Below, piece by piece: positions 1-9,671 of a stretch of DNA of 61,976 nucleotides. Position numbers and translations under genes: made by a program. The stretch covers positions 1 to 61,976 of the forward strand of contig JAHEAX010000013.1 of the NCBI GenBank assembly GCA_024642525.1. The letters are read 5' to 3'. The number at the start of each line of letters is the position of its first letter. Within the stretch, counting starts at the first letter, position 1. The notes under the pieces were generated by a model. That model ran no database searches. It saw only the letters and a program-made list of their open reading frames with translations, and was not told the DNA's origin. Source of the DNA: Erythrobacteraceae bacterium (lineage in GTDB: Bacteria; Pseudomonadota; Alphaproteobacteria; Sphingomonadales; Sphingomonadaceae).

Positions 1-98
1 GAATAGACGGCAATGGTGCGAACGCCCATCTCGCGGGCGGTGCGGATGATGCGGCAGGCAATTTCGCCGCGATTGGCGATAAGCAGGGAAGTGATCAT
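1..98 (-). CDS. Biotin carboxylase subunit of an acyl-CoA carboxylase (5' part only)
   Basis: Read on the minus strand from the ATG at 98, the first 32 codons give an N-terminus with the motif [20 protein letters not shown]. This is the conserved opening of the ATP-grasp biotin carboxylase domain of acetyl-, propionyl- or methylcrotonyl-CoA carboxylase alpha chains. The enzyme carboxylates biotin using ATP and bicarbonate. The gene runs off the left edge, so neither the BCCP domain nor the substrate class can be seen. The stretch 99-147 between it and crtB holds no gene. Confidence 0.85.
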   Translation of the reverse strand, partial: MITSLLIANRGEIACRIIRTAREMGVRTIAVY

Positions 99-147
99 GG
101 AAGCAGCGCTAGCCTGCCGACTTGTTCGCTTCAAGCAGGACTGCGTT

Positions 148-1125
148 CTACCAGCCTTTTACCGGGCGTAATTCGGCGCGGGTCCAGCGCGGCATTTCGT
201 CCAGCCGGGGCGGCAAATTGGCCAGCGCTTCAAAAAACGCGGCGGTGACATGGCCCAGCTTTGCCACTGGCCCGATGTAAACACGGTTGTTCCATGCCTT
301 TTGCCCGCGCCGCAGGACCTTGTGGCCGATGGCGGTATATATTCGCGCGGCCGAAAGCACGGCCCAGCGCTGGCGGAAGCGCAGCTTTGCAGCGCCAATG
401 CGCGCGGCATCTGCATGATGGTCCATCAGCGCAATCATGCGCGGCATCAGCGAAGCGAGTTCGAACCTGTTGGCAGGCTTGGTATGCTGGCCGGGCGGCA
501 GGTCCATTTCCACCAGCCATTCCACTGGCAGGTAACACCGGCCAACCGCGTCATCTTCCACGATGTCACGCGCGATATTGGCCAGCTGGAATGCCAGCCC
601 CAGATCGCAGGCGCGGTCGAAGGTTTCGCTATCGCTGCTGTCAACGCCCATCACATGGGCCATCATCACGCCGACAGCGCCCGCGACATGATAGCAATAG
701 CGCATCATGTCGCCTTCGGTGCGGGGCCGCCAGTCTTCTGCATCCATCGCAAAACCGCGAATGACATCGTCTGTCATGTCCTGCGTGATTGGGCATTCCT
801 TGGCCAGCATACCCAGCGCATCAAAAGCGACATCGGCAGTGGGCATGCCTTCCAGCGCGCGGTTGGTCAGGACGCGTATGCCCTTGATCTTGTCCTTGGA
901 GCCGGAATGTTTGCCCAGATCGCCGCCATGGTCCTGGTCATCTGCAATATCGTCGCAGCGGCGGCACCATGCATAGAGAAGCCACGCCCTTTCGCGCGTT
1001 CCGCGGTCGAACAGCGATGCGGCAAAGGCAAAACTTTTCGAACCCTTGGCGATGGACAGGCGCGCCTTTTCCACCAGCGCATCGCGGTTGCGCCCGCCGC
1101 CTGCCTGCGCAGGTGTCGAACGCAT
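148..1125 (-). CDS. crtB: Phytoene synthase
   Basis: Condenses two geranylgeranyl diphosphates to phytoene, the first committed step of carotenoid synthesis. The protein is a trans-isoprenyl diphosphate synthase of about 325 residues. It carries an N-terminal KGSKSF motif, the first Asp-rich motif ([11 protein letters not shown]) and a second Asp-containing region ([11 protein letters not shown]). It is the last gene of the minus-strand operon crtY-crtI-LOG-crtB, 29-47 bases after the LOG stop. I chose the ATG at 1125. A TTG at 1143 in the same frame is also possible, and neither has a clear Shine-Dalgarno sequence, so translation may depend on coupling to the upstream gene. Confidence 0.93.
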   Translation of the reverse strand: MRSTPAQAGGGRNRDALVEKARLSIAKGSKSFAFAASLFDRGTRERAWLLYAWCRRCDDIADDQDHGGDLGKHSGSKDKIKGIRVLTNRALEGMPTADVAFDALGMLAKECPITQDMTDDVIRGFAMDAEDWRPRTEGDMMRYCYHVAGAVGVMMAHVMGVDSSDSETFDRACDLGLAFQLANIARDIVEDDAVGRCYLPVEWLVEMDLPPGQHTKPANRFELASLMPRMIALMDHHADAARIGAAKLRFRQRWAVLSAARIYTAIGHKVLRRGQKAWNNRVYIGPVAKLGHVTAAFFEALANLPPRLDEMPRWTRAELRPVKGW

Positions 1126-1172
1126 TATGCGCGACGGCGCCAACAGACGCGGGCGTGGTTGCTTGGGAGAAT

Positions 1173-1766
1173 TCAGAGGTCGCTCGCCTTCATCTGGAAA
1201 ATCGGTGTATGCGGCTCGTAAGCTGCCATCCGGTCCAGCAGTTTGTCCAGACTTTCGTCAGCAATCATAATGCCTTGGTGTGCAGGGCGGATGAAGCCGA
1301 CATCCGCCATCTGACGGTTGAAGGCAATCAGATGATCATAGAAACCAAACGCATTGAGCAGGCCCACCGGCTTGGTGTGATAGCCAAGCTGCGCCCAGCT
1401 GATGGCTTCCCACAATTCATCCATCGTGCCGACCCCACCGGGAATGGTGACGAACCCGTCAGAAAGATCAGTGAAGCGCTGTTTGCGCTCGTGCATGCCG
1501 GAAACCACGTGGAGCTCGGTGCAGTCTTCGTTGGCAACTTCGCTGCCTGCCAGTGCTTCGGGGATGATGCCGATGACTTCGCCGCCAGCATCAAGTGCGC
1601 CTGCGGCCACAGCGCCCATCAGGCCCAGCCTGCCGCCGCCATAGACAACCCCGATGCCGCGCCCGGCCAGCACCGCGCCCACTTCGCGGGCGAGTTCAAT
1701 ATAGCGCGGGTCCTGCGGGCTGGCCGAACCACAATAGACTGCCAGACGTTTCAGGGGAGAATTCAT
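1173..1766 (-). CDS. LOG family protein (TIGR00730-type nucleoside 5'-monophosphate phosphoribohydrolase)
   Basis: A 197-residue Rossmann-like protein of the LOG (Lonely Guy) family. Members cleave the N-glycosidic bond of nucleoside monophosphates; plant and some bacterial members release free cytokinin bases. The family signature PGGVGTMDELWE lies near the middle, and the N-terminus has the expected VYCGSA motif. Its ATG overlaps the crtI stop codon by four bases (ATGA), so it is translated with the carotenoid genes. A role in nucleotide salvage or cytokinin-like metabolism cannot be told apart from sequence alone. Its position between crtI and crtB is unusual. Confidence 0.88.
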   Translation of the reverse strand: MNSPLKRLAVYCGSASPQDPRYIELAREVGAVLAGRGIGVVYGGGRLGLMGAVAAGALDAGGEVIGIIPEALAGSEVANEDCTELHVVSGMHERKQRFTDLSDGFVTIPGGVGTMDELWEAISWAQLGYHTKPVGLLNAFGFYDHLIAFNRQMADVGFIRPAHQGIMIADESLDKLLDRMAAYEPHTPIFQMKASDL

Positions 1767-3334
1767 TCAGTCAGGTCCTTGATCATGAGGCCCGCCGTTG
1801 CCTTGGCACTGCCAACCACGCCGGGAATACCGGCGCCGGGATGTGTGCCTGCACCGGTCAGGTAAAAATTGGGTATCTTGTCATCACGGTTATGGCCGCG
1901 GAACCACGCGCTTTGCGTCAATACAGGTTCCAGGCTGAACGCACTGCCCAGATGAGCATTGAGATCGGCGTTGAAATCCTTGGGCGCGTAATGGAACTTG
2001 GTCACGATCCGGTCGTGAATATCGGGGATGAGGCGGCGGCCCACTTCGTCCAGAATGCGCTTTTCCAATATCGGGCCGACTTCATCCCAGTCCACCGCCA
2101 GCTTGCCCATGTGGGCAACAGGAACCAGCGCATAGAAAGTGCTTTTGCCCGGGGGCGCCATGCTGGGGTCAGTGACAGTGGGATGGTGCAGATAAATGCT
2201 GAAATCCTGCGGCAGAACGCCATTGTCATAAATATCGTCCAGCAGGCCCTTATAGCGCGGGCCAAACAGGATCATGTGATGCGGGATGCCGGGCCATGTG
2301 CCTTCCAACCCGAAATGGACCACAAATAGCCCTGGGCTGAATTTCTTGCGCGACAGGCTTTTGGCATAATCCTTGCCGCGCTTCGAACCGGACAGAAGAT
2401 CGCGGTAAGTGTGCATGATATCGGCATTGCTGGCCACGGCATCGAACCGCTGGCGAAAGCCGCCTTCGGTTTCCACTTCGCTGGCCATATTGCCAACTGT
2501 ATGCACCTGCACCACGGGATCGCCCACCATCATGGTGCCGCCCAGCCGTTCAAAATGGCGGATCATCCCGGCGATGAGGCGGTTGGTGCCGCCGCGTGTC
2601 CACCAGACACCGCCATCCTTTTCCAGCTTGTGGATCAGCGCGTAGATGGAACTGGTCTTCATCGGGTTGCCGCCCACCAGCAGGGTGTGGAACGACAGCG
2701 CTTCGCGCAGTTTTTCCGATTTGATATATTTCGAGACGATCGAATAGACAGAGCGCCATGCCTGATATTTCGCCAGTGCAGGTGCCGCCTTGATCATGGA
2801 TTTGAAGTCAAGAAACGGCACGGTGCCCAGCTTGACGTAGCCTTCATCATGCACGCCTGCGCTATAGGCCAGGAATTCCTGGTAACCGGCAAGATCGCCC
2901 GGCGCGACGCGGTTGATTTCCGCCTTCAGGCCCGCTTCGTCGTTCGAATAATCGAAGTTCACGCCATCAGGCCAGTTCAGCCGGTAAAACGGCATCACCG
3001 GCATCAGTTCGACATCGTCGGCCATGTCATGGCCGGTCAATTCCCACAATTCCTTGAGACAGGGCGGGTCCGTGACAACGGTGGGGCCGCCGTCGAAGGT
3101 GAAGCCGTCCTTTTCCCAGAAATAGGCGCGGCCGCCGGGCTTGTCCCGTCCTTCGATAACGGTGGTGGCAATACCTGCCGACTGCAGCCTGATCGCCAGA
3201 GCGAGGCCGCCGAAGCCCGATCCGATGACACAGGCGGTCTTGCCAGTGGCAGGCATGGGTGCAGGCGTTGCCAGCGGGGCCGTCGCCATGCCCAGTTCCG
3301 GCGAAAGCGTGGGTTTGGTGGGGGCAGTCATCAT
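1763..3334 (-). CDS. crtI: Phytoene desaturase
   Basis: An FAD-dependent CrtI-type desaturase that converts phytoene through successive desaturations to lycopene. The 523-residue product has a short Pro/Ala-rich leader and then a dinucleotide-binding motif (VIGSGFGGLALAIRLQSAG) at about residue 35. Its C-terminal region has the TGAGTHPGAGIPG motif typical of CrtI. An open frame extends further upstream, but that part overlaps crtY. The ATG at 3334 (or the adjacent one at 3331) follows a good AGGAG ribosome site and overlaps the crtY stop, so I place the start there. The family length of about 500 residues fits. Confidence 0.94.
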   Translation of the reverse strand: MMTAPTKPTLSPELGMATAPLATPAPMPATGKTACVIGSGFGGLALAIRLQSAGIATTVIEGRDKPGGRAYFWEKDGFTFDGGPTVVTDPPCLKELWELTGHDMADDVELMPVMPFYRLNWPDGVNFDYSNDEAGLKAEINRVAPGDLAGYQEFLAYSAGVHDEGYVKLGTVPFLDFKSMIKAAPALAKYQAWRSVYSIVSKYIKSEKLREALSFHTLLVGGNPMKTSSIYALIHKLEKDGGVWWTRGGTNRLIAGMIRHFERLGGTMMVGDPVVQVHTVGNMASEVETEGGFRQRFDAVASNADIMHTYRDLLSGSKRGKDYAKSLSRKKFSPGLFVVHFGLEGTWPGIPHHMILFGPRYKGLLDDIYDNGVLPQDFSIYLHHPTVTDPSMAPPGKSTFYALVPVAHMGKLAVDWDEVGPILEKRILDEVGRRLIPDIHDRIVTKFHYAPKDFNADLNAHLGSAFSLEPVLTQSAWFRGHNRDDKIPNFYLTGAGTHPGAGIPGVVGSAKATAGLMIKDLTE

Positions 3335-4518
3335 TTTTTCTCCTGCGGGGCGGCCAGTGGCCGGCCCGGTCCGATCAGGGCGCTCAACGCCTTGCCGACA
3401 GGTACGGGCGGTTTTCCGACAAGGACGCGCGCCTTGTCGTAAAGTGTGGAATGGGCGGCATAGAATCTCTCGATCAAACCCTGCGGCAGTCGGTAGAAGC
3501 GTTCGAACACCCTGTATCTTTCCTCTGGCACGGCAGCGCCGAACAGCATGGTGCCAAGCAGGCGGTAAAATGCCGTGGCTGACCAATGCCGCCGTGCGCG
3601 CTGTTCCAGCAAGGCTGCCAGCTGTGTGCCGGGCAATTGCGCATCATGCGCAATGGCGAGTGCGGTTTCCACTGCAAAGGGCAGGGTGTAACTGGTCAGC
3701 GGGTGCACAAAACCGCCGCGCGCGCCTGCCATGGCCACACCTTCAATCCGCTGTTGAGCCTGATAGGCATGAAAATTGCCGCCGGTGATAACAGGAAGAA
3801 CGCCGGTTTCATGGCCGATGATGTCGCCTTCCCAACCATTTGTGCGGGCATAGGCATCAATGCGGGCGGATAATGCACTACGGTCCAGCGTCGGTTCGTC
3901 GGCATAATAGGTGTCTTCGATGAACAGGTCCCTCGCGCCCAGAGGAAGGACATAGACAAAGCGGTAGGCTGCGTGCTGGTCCACCGTTGCATCCATGATC
4001 ACGGGCCGTTCCATGCCATGCGGCGTGGCCGTGCGCATATGGCGGCCCATGAACACCTGCCACCCGCCCTCGAGATGCGGCGATGGCACTGCGCCCCTGC
4101 AATCGATCACGGCGCGGGCCGAAAGGCGCGTGCCATCGGCAAAATCGACGCCGCTGGCATCCAGCGAAGCGACTTCAGTGCCCGACAGAATGCTGTCTGC
4201 GGGCAATTCGCGGCGCAGGCATTCGTCGAAATCTTCTGATGAAAGCGAGCGGTAATCGGATCGCAGCTGGCGCTCGTGAGCCGGGAAATGCACATCGTAA
4301 CCCTGCCAGCAGGTCTTGCGGAACGGTTCCAGAAGAATGTGCGCTGCGCCATCCAGATCGCTGTCAAACCAGCTCCACCGGTGGTTGCCGCCCAGTTTTT
4401 CGCCCTGTTCGATGAGGGTCACGACCATTTCCGGGTGCTGTGCGCGCAACGCCAGCGCGATCAGGCCGCCCGACAGCCCGCCGCCAATTATCGCCACTTC
4501 AGTTCTGCGCCCGCTCAT
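3331..4518 (-). CDS. crtY: Lycopene beta-cyclase
   Basis: CrtY-type lycopene cyclase of 395 residues that closes beta-ionone rings on lycopene to give beta-carotene. The N-terminal FAD/NAD-binding motif (VAIIGGGLSGGLIALAL) is followed by the NHRWSWFDSDL segment characteristic of CrtY, and the family's usual length is matched. It is the first gene of the minus-strand carotenoid operon, and its stop overlaps the crtI start. No crtZ, crtW or crtE lies in this window, so the final carotenoid cannot be deduced. The divergent spacer 4519-4615 should hold the operon promoter, but no convincing box was identified. Confidence 0.93.
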   Translation of the reverse strand: MSGRRTEVAIIGGGLSGGLIALALRAQHPEMVVTLIEQGEKLGGNHRWSWFDSDLDGAAHILLEPFRKTCWQGYDVHFPAHERQLRSDYRSLSSEDFDECLRRELPADSILSGTEVASLDASGVDFADGTRLSARAVIDCRGAVPSPHLEGGWQVFMGRHMRTATPHGMERPVIMDATVDQHAAYRFVYVLPLGARDLFIEDTYYADEPTLDRSALSARIDAYARTNGWEGDIIGHETGVLPVITGGNFHAYQAQQRIEGVAMAGARGGFVHPLTSYTLPFAVETALAIAHDAQLPGTQLAALLEQRARRHWSATAFYRLLGTMLFGAAVPEERYRVFERFYRLPQGLIERFYAAHSTLYDKARVLVGKPPVPVGKALSALIGPGRPLAAPQEKK

Positions 4519-4615
4519 TACAGACCGGCACTAAGGCGCAATGGGGTGGGGGGCAATCACCTTGCATCATGCGAGCGGCATCTTGCGCAAAGGCAAGGCC
4601 GTGTCATGATGGCGC

Positions 4616-5224
4616 ATGGACACGCGTTTTCCGCAAAGCCGCAGCCTGTTGCCGCATCGCGCCGCCCTGGTGGCAACGCTTGGCCTGTTTGCTGCCACGG
4701 CCGCCATTCTGCTGGCGATGGACCGGCCGCCTATCTGCACCTGCGGCACCATCAAATTGTGGCACGGGGTCGTGCAATCGGCTGAAAACAGCCAGCACAT
4801 CACGGATTGGTACAGCCCCAGCCATTTCACCCACGGGCTGCTGATGTATGGTGCGGCGTGGCTGCTGTGGACAAAGTGGGGGATATTGGGTGGAAAGCCT
4901 GTGCGTTGGGCATTGCCCATTGCCGTCATCGTCGAAGCGGGATGGGAAATTTTCGAAAACACCCCGCTCATCATCAACCGGTATCGCGAAGTGACAGTCA
5001 GCTGGGGCTATGTTGGCGATTCCATGGTCAATTCGCTTGCCGATATCGGCTGGATGATTGCCGGCTTCCTGTTTGCCGCACGCGCGCCCCCCTGGGTCAG
5101 CGTCATCGTGGCTTTGGCGCTCGAAGGTTTCACAGCCTGGATGATCCGTGATAACCTCACGCTCAACATCGTGATGCTGGTGTGGCCGCTTGAAGCCATC
5201 AAGCAATGGCAAGGCATGGGCTGA
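4616..5224 (+). CDS. DUF2585 (UPF0314) membrane protein
   Basis: A 202-residue inner-membrane protein with about five predicted hydrophobic segments. It contains the conserved features of the UPF0314/DUF2585 family: a Cys pair (PICTCGTIKLWHG), the SEN/SQH and WYSPSHFTHGL region, and a WEIFENTPLIINRYR motif. This family is common in alphaproteobacteria and its function is unknown. It is transcribed away from the carotenoid operon and stands alone. The conserved polar motifs within membrane segments could mean an enzymatic or cofactor-binding role, but that is a guess. Confidence 0.85.
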   Translation: MDTRFPQSRSLLPHRAALVATLGLFAATAAILLAMDRPPICTCGTIKLWHGVVQSAENSQHITDWYSPSHFTHGLLMYGAAWLLWTKWGILGGKPVRWALPIAVIVEAGWEIFENTPLIINRYREVTVSWGYVGDSMVNSLADIGWMIAGFLFAARAPPWVSVIVALALEGFTAWMIRDNLTLNIVMLVWPLEAIKQWQGMG

Positions 5225-5332
5225 GAGTGCACCAGCCTGAAATGCCATGTCATCGGGTTTGAACCCCGCTGGGCGCATAGGAACGAACGCGCGGATGTTT
5301 CGTTGGGCGCACGACAGACCGAGGGAATTTTC

Positions 5333-6223
5333 ATGATCAACCGTTTTTCGCGCGTGGCCGCAATTCTTGCCGCCGCCACCGTCCAGATGATGGCGCCAGC
5401 CCCTGCGTTTGCGCAGGAAGACACCACCACTGCCGGCCCTGCGATGGAAGATGCCGCCCGCCAGGGCAGTGTCTATGATGGCGACTGGCTGAGTGTTGGC
5501 CTCGGCGTGGGCTATGGCCCCAGTTATGACGGGTCGGATGATTATGTGCTGTTCCCCGCGCCGCTGGTGCAGGGTAGCGTGGGCGGTATCGGCATCAAGC
5601 CGCGGCCTGCAGGCATTGCCTTTGACCTGGTGCCGGATTCTGCATCGGGCGCCAATTTTTCCTTCGGCCCATCCCTGCGTTACCGGTCCAACCGCTCACG
5701 CCAGGTAAAAGACCCGGTGGTGAAGGCTGCTGGCGATCTCGATGCCGCCTTTGAAGTGGGCGCGGCAGCGGGCGTCAGTTTCCCTGCCGTGCTGAACCCT
5801 TACGACAGCCTCAGCTTCAGCACTGATGCCCGGTGGGACGTGGCAGGCGCGCATGGCGGCATGGTGATCGAACCGGGCGTTGCCTATTTCACCCCGCTCA
5901 ACCGCGGAATGGCGGCTTCGCTGTCCTTCAGCGCGGAATATGCGAGCGACGATTTCAACGACTATTATTATTCTGTCAGCCCGCAGCAAAGCCTGGCGAG
6001 CGGCCTGCCGACCTATCGGGCCGATGGCGGCTTCAACAAGGTCGGGACCAATCTGCTGCTTGGCTTCGACTTTGACGGAAACCTCGAAAATGGCGGTCTG
6101 GCCGCAGTTGTTATCGGCGGATATTCGCGAATGCTGGGCGATGCGAAAAATACGCCCTTCACCAGCATCCGTGGCAGTGCGGACCAGTTCTTTGCTGCTG
6201 TCGGCATCGGATACACTTTCTAG
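5333..6223 (+). CDS. MipA/OmpV family outer-membrane protein
   Basis: A 296-residue beta-barrel protein of the MipA/OmpV family, a group that includes the E. coli MltA-interacting protein. It begins with a signal peptide ending PAFA-QE near residue 26. Alternating amphipathic strands follow, including the GVGYGPSYDGSDDY motif typical of the family just after the signal, and it ends with an aromatic C-terminal residue (GIGYTF) as expected for BamA-dependent insertion. The ATG at 5333 follows GAGGGAA, whereas a frame-open ATG at 5303 lacks a ribosome site. A stem-loop terminator lies just downstream. Confidence 0.88.
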   Translation: MINRFSRVAAILAAATVQMMAPAPAFAQEDTTTAGPAMEDAARQGSVYDGDWLSVGLGVGYGPSYDGSDDYVLFPAPLVQGSVGGIGIKPRPAGIAFDLVPDSASGANFSFGPSLRYRSNRSRQVKDPVVKAAGDLDAAFEVGAAAGVSFPAVLNPYDSLSFSTDARWDVAGAHGGMVIEPGVAYFTPLNRGMAASLSFSAEYASDDFNDYYYSVSPQQSLASGLPTYRADGGFNKVGTNLLLGFDFDGNLENGGLAAVVIGGYSRMLGDAKNTPFTSIRGSADQFFAAVGIGYTF

Positions 6224-6241
6224 GCCGGAACAGGCCAGTTT

Positions 6242-6284
6242 AACCGGCAAGGGCGCTTAGGCACCTTGCCGGTTTCAATTTCTT
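6242..6284 (+). terminator. Stem-loop terminator after the MipA/OmpV gene
   Basis: An 11-base perfect inverted repeat (AACCGGCAAGG ... CCTTGCCGGTT at 6242-6252 and 6264-6274) is followed by a T-rich run. This is a plausible intrinsic terminator for the gene ending at 6223. Confidence 0.75.
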
Positions 6285-6349
6285 TCTCCACCATGTGCGG
6301 CACATAAAATGGCCATGTCGCATGGGCCTGTTGGGGGAAGATCGATTAT

Positions 6350-7633
6350 ATGACCGGGACGCAAAAATTCGCTGCTGGCCTTGCGGCCAGCCTGCTGGCT
6401 ATCGCTGCAACTTCGGCGCAGGCGCAAACCACCGTAATCCACGCAGGTTCCGTTATTCGCGATGCGTCGGGTGAAGCATCCGGCCCTGCCACCATTACCG
6501 TGACTGACGGCCGGATCGTTTCGATTGTCGATGGCATCCAACCCGTGCCCGAAGGCGCCGCCATGGTGCATCTGGTGGACAAGACGGTGCTGCCCGGCCT
6601 GATCGATCTTCATGTCCATTTGACGGGCGATCCGGGCGGCGATTTCTGGAAAGAGGCAACCGAACCTGCCGAATGGGGCGTGGTGGTTGGCACCAAGAAT
6701 GCCCTGAAAACGGTCAAAGCCGGTTTCACCACCGTCCGCGAAGCGGGCAGCGCCCAGCATACCGCATTTTCCCTCCGCCGCGGCACAGCCGAAGGGATCA
6801 TCCCCGGTCCGCGCATTATCGCGGCGGGCCCGCCGCTGGCGATTGTGGGCGGCCATGGCGATATCTCGGGCTTCCTTCCCGAAGTAAATGCCCTGCTGGC
6901 CAGCGGTTACAGCTGCACCGGCGCTGTCGAATGTGCCGAGAAAGTGCGCCGCGCCAGCCAGAACGGGTCGGACCTCATCAAGATTACGGCGACAGGCGGC
7001 GTCCTGTCTCAGCAGGGCCGCGGGCTGGAAGCGCATTTTACCGACAACGAGATGAAATCCATTGCCGATACCGCCCATTCCTTGGGCCTCAAGGTGATGG
7101 CCCATGCGCATGGCGCGCGCGGCATAGAAGCAGCCGCACGGGCCGGTATCGACACCATCGACCACGGCACATTTGCAGATGAACAAGCCATCCGCGTGAT
7201 GAAGGCCAACGGCACCGTCCTGGTACCAACGCTTATGGCATTCAAAGGCGTGAGCGAAGGGCTGGGGACCGGCATGTATACACCCGTCGTCGAAGAGAAG
7301 ATCCGCATGACGATGAGCAAGGTCGGCAAGGCCGTTACCGAGGCCAAGCGACAGGGCGTGACGGTGGCATTTGGAACTGATGCGGGCGTTTTTGCCCATG
7401 GCCGCAATGCGGGCGAATTTGGCCTCATGCGCAATGCAGGGCTGACCGACCGCGAGGCGTTGGCCAGTGCCACCACCATAGCTGCGAAGGTTCTCGACAT
7501 GGAAAACGAGATTGGTCGGATCGCGCCGGGATATTCAGCCGATATCATCGCAGTGGACGGCAATCCGCTGGAAGATGTGACCGTGCTGGAAAATGTCAGA
7601 TGGGTGATGGCCCGCGGCAAAGTCGTGGATTGA
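6350..7633 (+). CDS. Secreted metal-dependent amidohydrolase
   Basis: An amidohydrolase-superfamily enzyme of 427 residues with a signal peptide (cleavage near AQAQ, about residue 25). The metal-binding HxH sits in DLHVHLTGD. Further ligands are seen in KVMAHAHGARG and TIDHGT, and a late Asp in AFGTDAGV. The small N- and C-terminal beta-sandwich halves of the family are present. Close relatives are exported imidazolonepropionase-like or Xaa-Pro dipeptidase-like hydrolases. The substrate is unknown, but peptide or cyclic amide hydrolysis in the periplasm is likely. The next gene is also an exported hydrolase, which suggests a peptide-scavenging pair. Confidence 0.88.
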   Translation: MTGTQKFAAGLAASLLAIAATSAQAQTTVIHAGSVIRDASGEASGPATITVTDGRIVSIVDGIQPVPEGAAMVHLVDKTVLPGLIDLHVHLTGDPGGDFWKEATEPAEWGVVVGTKNALKTVKAGFTTVREAGSAQHTAFSLRRGTAEGIIPGPRIIAAGPPLAIVGGHGDISGFLPEVNALLASGYSCTGAVECAEKVRRASQNGSDLIKITATGGVLSQQGRGLEAHFTDNEMKSIADTAHSLGLKVMAHAHGARGIEAAARAGIDTIDHGTFADEQAIRVMKANGTVLVPTLMAFKGVSEGLGTGMYTPVVEEKIRMTMSKVGKAVTEAKRQGVTVAFGTDAGVFAHGRNAGEFGLMRNAGLTDREALASATTIAAKVLDMENEIGRIAPGYSADIIAVDGNPLEDVTVLENVRWVMARGKVVD

Positions 7634-7802
7634 CCATGCGCACTGCCTGACGCTGGCCCCATTCGTCTGTCGATGGACCATGGGGTTTGGTCGAAGCAAT
7701 GCAGTCTGAAAAATCTGGCTGGCTATCAGCGATGCAGTGATGCGCGCGGGCCTTTTTGCACGTGCCCGCCCAAATCGAAAACAACCAATCAGGGGATTCG
7801 CC

Positions 7803-9653
7803 ATGACCGCACTGCGCCATGTTCTGCTTGCTACTGCCACCCTTTCGCTGGGCGCCTGCGCCACCAGCCAGGCCAATATGGACGTTGCCGCGCCCGTCGC
7901 TCCTGCCAGCGCGTCCAGCCAGCCTGTTGCCGCCCCTTCTGCCGAAGTGGAGCATGACAAGCTGTTTGCCATTTTCGCAGCGGACGACGAAGCCAATCTG
8001 AAGCGTAACCCGCTCAACGCCCTGTTCCGCGGTGACAAACGCTATGCGGACCGGCTGGGCAATTATCTGACGGATGAATACAATGATGCTGAACGCAGCG
8101 CCGCGAAAGACAATCTGGCCGCGCTGAAAACGGTTGATCGCGGACTGCTGAATGCGACCGACAAGATCGCTTTTGACGTGTTCAAATATAATCAGGACGA
8201 ACAGCTGAAGGGCCTGACGCCGGAAATCCTCGCGCTCAATGATGTGCGCCCGGTCAACCATTTCAGCGGCTTCCACACATTCTACCCCACCTTCGCCAGC
8301 GGTAAGAGCGCGGCACCGTTCAAGACGGTGGAAGATTACGAAAACAACCTGAAGCGTCACGCCGACTATATTGCCTTGAGCGACCGGGCGATTGGCCGGT
8401 TCCGCGAAGGGATGAACTCTGGCGTTCTGGAAACCACGCTGACGATCAACAATGTGATCGAACAGCTTTCCACCCAGATCGACATGCCGCTGGAAGAATC
8501 GCCCTATTGGGGCCCCATCGGCATGTTCCCTGAAGATTTTTCCGATGCGGACAAAGCCCGGCTGACTGACGAATACCGCGTTGTGGTAGGCGGGATTTAC
8601 GGTGCCAACCGCCGGATGCGCAATTTCCTGCGCGACGAATATCTGCCGGTTGCCCGCAAGAGCGTTGGCCTGTCGCAGATGAAGGGCGGCCCGGTCCTTT
8701 ACCAGCATCTGATCGAAGGCACGACAACCCTGCCGCTGACAGCGGAATATCTGCATAATCTGGGTCTGTCCGAAGTGTCGCGCATCACCAGCGACATGGA
8801 AGCGGTGAAAGCCGAAGTGGGCTTTGACGGGACGCTGGCGCAGTTCTTCGATGCGCTGCGGGCTGACCCCAAATTGCAGCCGAAAAGCCGTGATGCCCTG
8901 ACGCAGGATTATTACCGCATCGGCGAAATTGTCGCGCAGAAAACGCCTGACTATTTCAAGGTGCTGCCCAAGGCTCCGCTGGAAATCAAACCCTATGAGG
9001 AATTTCGCGAGAAGTTCGAGGCGGGCGGTTCCTACCAGTCCGGCACGCCTGACGGTTCGCGGCCCGGCACATTCTATTTCAACGCCTATGACCTGCCCAG
9101 CCGCAATTTGATGGGCAACACCACGCTTTATCTGCATGAAGGCGCGCCGGGCCATCACTTCCAGATCAGCCTTGCGCAGGAAAACGAAGCGCTGCCCGCC
9201 TTCATGCGCTTTGGCGGGAACACGGCCTATGTTGAAGGCTGGGCGCTTTATGCAGAAACGCTCGGTTATCCGATGGGGCTGTTCAAGGACCCCTATCAGC
9301 GGATGGGCACATTGAGCGACGAAATGCTGCGTGCCATGCGGCTGGTGGTGGATACGGGCCTTCATTCCAAGGGTTGGACCCGCGACCAGTCGATCCAGTA
9401 TATGCTCGACAATTCGCCGATGGGTAAAACCGATGCCACTGCCGAGGTGGAACGCTATATCGCTATCCCGTCACAGGCGCTGGCTTACAAGGTGGGCGCG
9501 CTGACGATTCAGCGGCTGCGCCAGAAGGCCGAAACGGCGTTGGGTGCGAAGTTCGACATTCGTGATTTCCATGACCAGGTGCTGGGCACTGGCGCATTGC
9601 CGCTGCCAGTTCTGGAAAAGAAGATCGATGACTGGATCGCAAGCCAGAAGTAA
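7803..9653 (+). CDS. DUF885 family lipoprotein (metallopeptidase-like)
   Basis: A 616-residue exported protein with a lipobox (LSLGAC, Cys19), so it is predicted to be a lipoprotein. The body matches the DUF885 family, with the hallmark zinc-type motif HEGAPGHHFQ about three quarters along and the GNTAYVEGWALYAE motif next to it. These motifs resemble M32/thermolysin-like metallopeptidases, and the family is generally assumed to be peptidases. The start at 7803 is chosen because it gives the lipobox; a longer frame begins at 7737. A strong terminator follows. Confidence 0.88.
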   Translation: MTALRHVLLATATLSLGACATSQANMDVAAPVAPASASSQPVAAPSAEVEHDKLFAIFAADDEANLKRNPLNALFRGDKRYADRLGNYLTDEYNDAERSAAKDNLAALKTVDRGLLNATDKIAFDVFKYNQDEQLKGLTPEILALNDVRPVNHFSGFHTFYPTFASGKSAAPFKTVEDYENNLKRHADYIALSDRAIGRFREGMNSGVLETTLTINNVIEQLSTQIDMPLEESPYWGPIGMFPEDFSDADKARLTDEYRVVVGGIYGANRRMRNFLRDEYLPVARKSVGLSQMKGGPVLYQHLIEGTTTLPLTAEYLHNLGLSEVSRITSDMEAVKAEVGFDGTLAQFFDALRADPKLQPKSRDALTQDYYRIGEIVAQKTPDYFKVLPKAPLEIKPYEEFREKFEAGGSYQSGTPDGSRPGTFYFNAYDLPSRNLMGNTTLYLHEGAPGHHFQISLAQENEALPAFMRFGGNTAYVEGWALYAETLGYPMGLFKDPYQRMGTLSDEMLRAMRLVVDTGLHSKGWTRDQSIQYMLDNSPMGKTDATAEVERYIAIPSQALAYKVGALTIQRLRQKAETALGAKFDIRDFHDQVLGTGALPLPVLEKKIDDWIASQK

Positions 9654-9671
9654 GCCTGCATACAACACCAT

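Noticed and set aside
250-1221. Long plus-strand open frame opposite crtB (323 residues)
   Set aside because: It is antisense to a clear phytoene synthase, has no recognisable domain and no ribosome site; such shadow frames are common in high-GC DNA.
4519-4615. Light-responsive or Crt regulatory boxes between crtY and the DUF2585 gene
   Set aside because: No clear -35/-10 pair or palindrome could be defended in this short spacer.
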